Assembly (NCBI GenBank): GCA_031270605.1
Contig: JAISXG010000038.1
Location: 1-43,032, forward strand
DNA from: Oscillospiraceae bacterium
GTDB taxonomy: Bacteria; Bacillota; Clostridia; Oscillospirales; Acutalibacteraceae
Direction: 5' to 3'
Length of the DNA stretch: 43,032 nt
A program made the position numbers and the translations under genes. This document shows positions 40,835 through 43,032 of the stretch, piece after piece; position 1 is the first letter of the stretch; the number at the start of each line of letters is the position of its first letter. The notes beneath the pieces were generated by a model. It made no database searches. It had not been told where the DNA came from and saw only the letters and a list, made by a program, of their open reading frames with translations.

Positions 40835-41557
40835 TTAAGCGAGCTTTGCAAGCTCGGTTTGAACTGTGTTATATGCCGCATCCACCGCACTTTGGCTTGT
40901 GTTGTGGGCAAGGGTGATTCGCCGGTTGCCCTCATTCACAGCATTTTTCAGCGGTGTCAGTGCGCCGCCGGAATGTTCGTCCAAATAGGCTTCGGCCTGC
41001 TGTAAAATTTGCAGCAGCGGATATTGATCAAGCACCTTGATTTGAATGTCAACAGGCAGCAGATGCTTGTTTGCGACCTCTGCCTTCACGCCGCTGGTGT
41101 AGGCGACGGCAAGCTCCGCAGCCGTGTCCATGGCCTGCTCCGCGTGAAACGTCACGAAAACATTCCATGTCATGGCTGCGGGTGAGCCGTTCACAACCGG
41201 CAGGGGCGCGTCCGGCAGCGGCAAGGCCCCGGCAACATCCGCCGGGTTGACAAGGCAGGAGAGATATGCAAAATTGTTCATGGCGACCGTGTTGATCACA
41301 CCATAAAAATCCGCCTCGGTTTTTTTTGCCGAAACCGCAACGGTGAATTCAAAATCCTGCGCAGGCTCTGTTTTCAAAAACACATACTGCGTGTTTTTCA
41401 CAAGAAAATCCACACGGTTCACAATGGTCTGCGTGTGGCTGCCCTCGGTTTTGTTCGCGCCCAGCCGCCCCAGAATGGCGGGCACGCTGATTACGAGCGT
41501 GAGCATCAAAAGGCAGGAAATTACTGCGGTGAGCACCCTTTTTTGATGTTTTCTCAT
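40835..41557 (-). CDS. Membrane-anchored extracellular protein with FIVAR-like C-terminus
   Basis: 240 residues. RKHQKR followed by a hydrophobic segment (about residues 8-29) is a signal anchor or uncleaved signal. The middle part, about 35-175, is beta-rich and of unknown type. The last 60 residues (LLQILQQAEAYLDEHSGGAL, then LKNAVNEGNRRITL and VDAAYNTVQTELAKLA) have the spacing of FIVAR helical modules found in cell-wall and sugar-binding surface proteins; only one module is present. The ATG has AGGAGG 7 nt upstream. It precedes the metallo-hydrolase by 37 bp. The call is structural; no function is assigned. Confidence 0.65.
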   Translation of the reverse strand: MRKHQKRVLTAVISCLLMLTLVISVPAILGRLGANKTEGSHTQTIVNRVDFLVKNTQYVFLKTEPAQDFEFTVAVSAKKTEADFYGVINTVAMNNFAYLSCLVNPADVAGALPLPDAPLPVVNGSPAAMTWNVFVTFHAEQAMDTAAELAVAYTSGVKAEVANKHLLPVDIQIKVLDQYPLLQILQQAEAYLDEHSGGALTPLKNAVNEGNRRITLAHNTSQSAVDAAYNTVQTELAKLA

Positions 41558-41662
41558 TCTATTTCCTCCTATTCAAGTGAACAGATACATTTATTGTAAT
41601 AGTTCTTCTCAAGTGCGTCAAGGCAAAGTATTTCACTGTTTCGAAATATTCCGGCAACAAAA

Positions 41663-42268
41663 TCAACTGTAACCGCCGCATCTGCCTGAAATTTCCTGCG
41701 CTGCCTCCAAAAACTCCTCATAACTCAAAAAGGTGTTAAGTGTTTTCAAAAGCGCGCCGGTCGAGAGCCGCGCGGGAAGTGAGAGCGCCTGCAAAAGCCG
41801 GAGGCGCCGCTCTTTGGCGTTTTTTGTACCTGAAAAGCCAAAGGCATAAAGGTCTGCATTGGTGATCATGCGGCGGGGCTGTTCGCTTGTTTCAAACAGA
41901 ATGCCCGCCTGCAGCAGCGCGGTGCGAATGACGGCTTCACTCATGCCCTCCACGCCCAGCTTGCCCTCTTTTGACGGCGCTTCTTTTCTGCGTTCTTTGC
42001 CGAAAATGTCGGGAATATAGGCGTGCGTGACCTGGTGCGGCGGCAGCATGCCGCCGAGAAAAGAGCGAATCTGAAAGCCCGCGGCGTCGCTGTCTGTCAA
42101 AATCAAAATGCCGTGCTTTTCACCCAACCTTCGGATGAAGGCCTGCTTTTCTTTGTCTTTAAACACGCCGAAACCGTTTGTTTCGATAATCAGAGCGTCA
42201 AGCATGTTCGACAGCTTTATTTTATCATATTTTCCTTCAACAATTACAGCTTGTTTTAATTTTATCAT
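41663..42268 (-). CDS. Toprim-domain protein, ribonuclease M5-like
   Basis: 201 residues from ATG 42268. N-terminal Toprim domain: VIVEGKYDKIKL (Glu, about residues 8-19) and LILTDSDAAGFQIR (DxD, about 55-68), the metal-binding residues. The C-terminal about 90 residues match the DUF4093 type found with RnmV, which matures 5S rRNA precursors. Whether this copy is the true RNase M5 or a paralogue cannot be told; ksgA, the usual neighbour of rnmV, is not in view. Its start is 6 nt beyond the holA stop, so the two genes are translationally linked. An in-frame TTG at 42277 is an alternative start. Confidence 0.85.
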   Translation of the reverse strand: MIKLKQAVIVEGKYDKIKLSNMLDALIIETNGFGVFKDKEKQAFIRRLGEKHGILILTDSDAAGFQIRSFLGGMLPPHQVTHAYIPDIFGKERRKEAPSKEGKLGVEGMSEAVIRTALLQAGILFETSEQPRRMITNADLYAFGFSGTKNAKERRLRLLQALSLPARLSTGALLKTLNTFLSYEEFLEAAQEISGRCGGYS

Positions 42269-42273
42269 AATGT

Positions 42274-43032
42274 TCAAACCTGCAGCAGCTTCGTGAGGAG
42301 CTCTTCGAGAACAAGGCTGTTGGGCTTGCTTGAAAACTTGATGGCAATGTCCGCTTCACTCAAAGCGGCCACGCATTGCTTTGCTGTTTGCAAAGAAAGG
42401 CTACGGGCGAGCTTTGACGCCTGCTCAAGCCGAAAGCTTTTGCCCTTGTAGCTGAACAGGTTCGTTATTTCACGCGTGTGGCGGTTTTCAGCCGCGGCTG
42501 CTTTTGCGCGATAAATATCCACATATGTGGATGCAAGGGTACCGAGAATGATGGTCGGCTCTGTTTTTTGTGAAAGCAGGGCAGTGAGAATCGAAAAAGC
42601 AGCATCTGCGTTGTTTTCTATGATGGTTTTTGCAAGGTCAAATACCGAGGCTTCCACCGATTTTACGCAAACCTCGTTTATGTTTTCTTCTGTTATCCCG
42701 CCGCTGCCCACAAAGGCACAAAGCTTATCAAGCTCGTTGAGCAGCACCTGCAGCTCGTCCCCGCAGTAGCGAATCAAATATTGCGCCGTTTCGGGGCTGA
42801 TGGTGCAACCGCGTTTTTTTGCGCCCGAAGCAATCAGCGAAACCATGGCGCCCACGCTTCTGCCGTTAAGCTCCGCGCAAATGCCCTGTTTGGCGCACAG
42901 CGTGAGAATCGGGAACCATTTGTCTGTTTTTTTTGTGGAAACTTCGGTCAGGTCCATATAAAAAATCAAGACAGAAGTTTCGGGAATTTGGCGGATGCCC
43001 TCCTCAAACAGCGCGAAGTTTTCTTTTGAAAG
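42274..43032 (-). CDS. holA: DNA polymerase III delta subunit (partial, 5' end outside)
   Basis: 252 residues of the C-terminal part; the frame enters from the right edge as LSKENFALFEEG, so the first about 80-90 residues are missing. Recognisable HolA features: IPETSVLIFYMDLTEVSTKK (end of the AAA+-like domain I), AQYLIRYCGDELQVLLNELD with KLCAF (the hallmark DxxxLxxELEKL-type segment, about residue 85 of the fragment), then ASVFDLAKTIIENNADAAF and the C-terminal collar region ending LVLEELLTKLLQV. It is part of the clamp loader that opens the beta clamp at replication forks. It lies upstream of the Toprim gene. Confidence 0.92.
   Translation of the reverse strand, partial: LSKENFALFEEGIRQIPETSVLIFYMDLTEVSTKKTDKWFPILTLCAKQGICAELNGRSVGAMVSLIASGAKKRGCTISPETAQYLIRYCGDELQVLLNELDKLCAFVGSGGITEENINEVCVKSVEASVFDLAKTIIENNADAAFSILTALLSQKTEPTIILGTLASTYVDIYRAKAAAAENRHTREITNLFSYKGKSFRLEQASKLARSLSLQTAKQCVAALSEADIAIKFSSKPNSLVLEELLTKLLQV

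Noticed and set aside
1-43032. tRNA, rRNA, prophage or integrase signatures
   Set aside because: None seen on either strand by eye; a tRNAscan or Infernal run would settle it.

Overview
This window looks like a chromosomal segment of an anaerobic, endospore-forming member of the Clostridia, possibly a Ruminococcaceae/Oscillospirales-type gut or rumen organism. The evidence is a Spo0A response regulator, collagen-like spore-surface-type proteins, a pyruvate formate-lyase system with no aerobic respiration genes in view, strong Shine-Dalgarno sequences, and frequent TTG starts. Rank below class is inference; there is no rRNA or tRNA gene to anchor it.

Layout. Positions 1-507 (minus) hold the start of a sulfonate/nitrate-type ABC substrate-binding lipoprotein. 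It is preceded by a consensus promoter and a 20-residue leader peptide ending in a Cys-Met-Cys run, a candidate cysteine-sensing attenuator. Next come a small exported protein and Lgt (977-2302), L-arabinose isomerase and a GH28-like beta-helix protein (2522-5270, minus), and three tandem proteins sharing an N-terminal domain, two of them collagen-like (5607-8355). Pyruvate formate-lyase and its activase (8441-11485, minus) follow, then a heterodimeric ABC exporter (11961-15636), an orphan lipoprotein (15714-16991, minus), a Gfo/Idh/MocA oxidoreductase (17198-18268, minus) and Spo0A (18649-19419).

Positions 19776-39278 are almost entirely plus-strand and look like one carbohydrate locus. In order they encode a ROK-like regulator, a zinc-ribbon membrane protein, a Big2-domain surface protein, a GPH-type sugar symporter, an FAD oxidoreductase, a GH109-like Gfo/Idh protein, a BadF/GlcNAc-kinase-type kinase, a GH4 phospho-glycosidase, three tandem roughly 701-residue proteins (seven-bladed propeller plus probable alpha/alpha toroid), a DHDPS/NAL-family aldolase and a ChbG/YdjC deacetylase. 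The combination suggests uptake and cytosolic breakdown of an amino-sugar-containing oligosaccharide; the substrate is inferred, not shown. The end of the window (39342-43032, minus) holds a rhomboid-like protein lacking catalytic residues, a metallo-beta-lactamase-fold hydrolase, a membrane-anchored FIVAR-like protein, a Toprim/RNase M5-like protein and the 3' part of holA.

Most unusual non-coding signals: (i) two copies of a roughly 120-130-nt leader element (21704-21824 and 26641-26771), each ending exactly at a start codon, with helices that appear to covary and a conserved possible anti-Shine-Dalgarno pairing; (ii) two different roughly 160-bp palindromic MITE-like elements (24816-24975 and 37008-37173), the first with two divergent relatives in the window; (iii) the Cys leader peptide; (iv) a perfect 11-3-11 operator palindrome upstream of the GH109-like gene.
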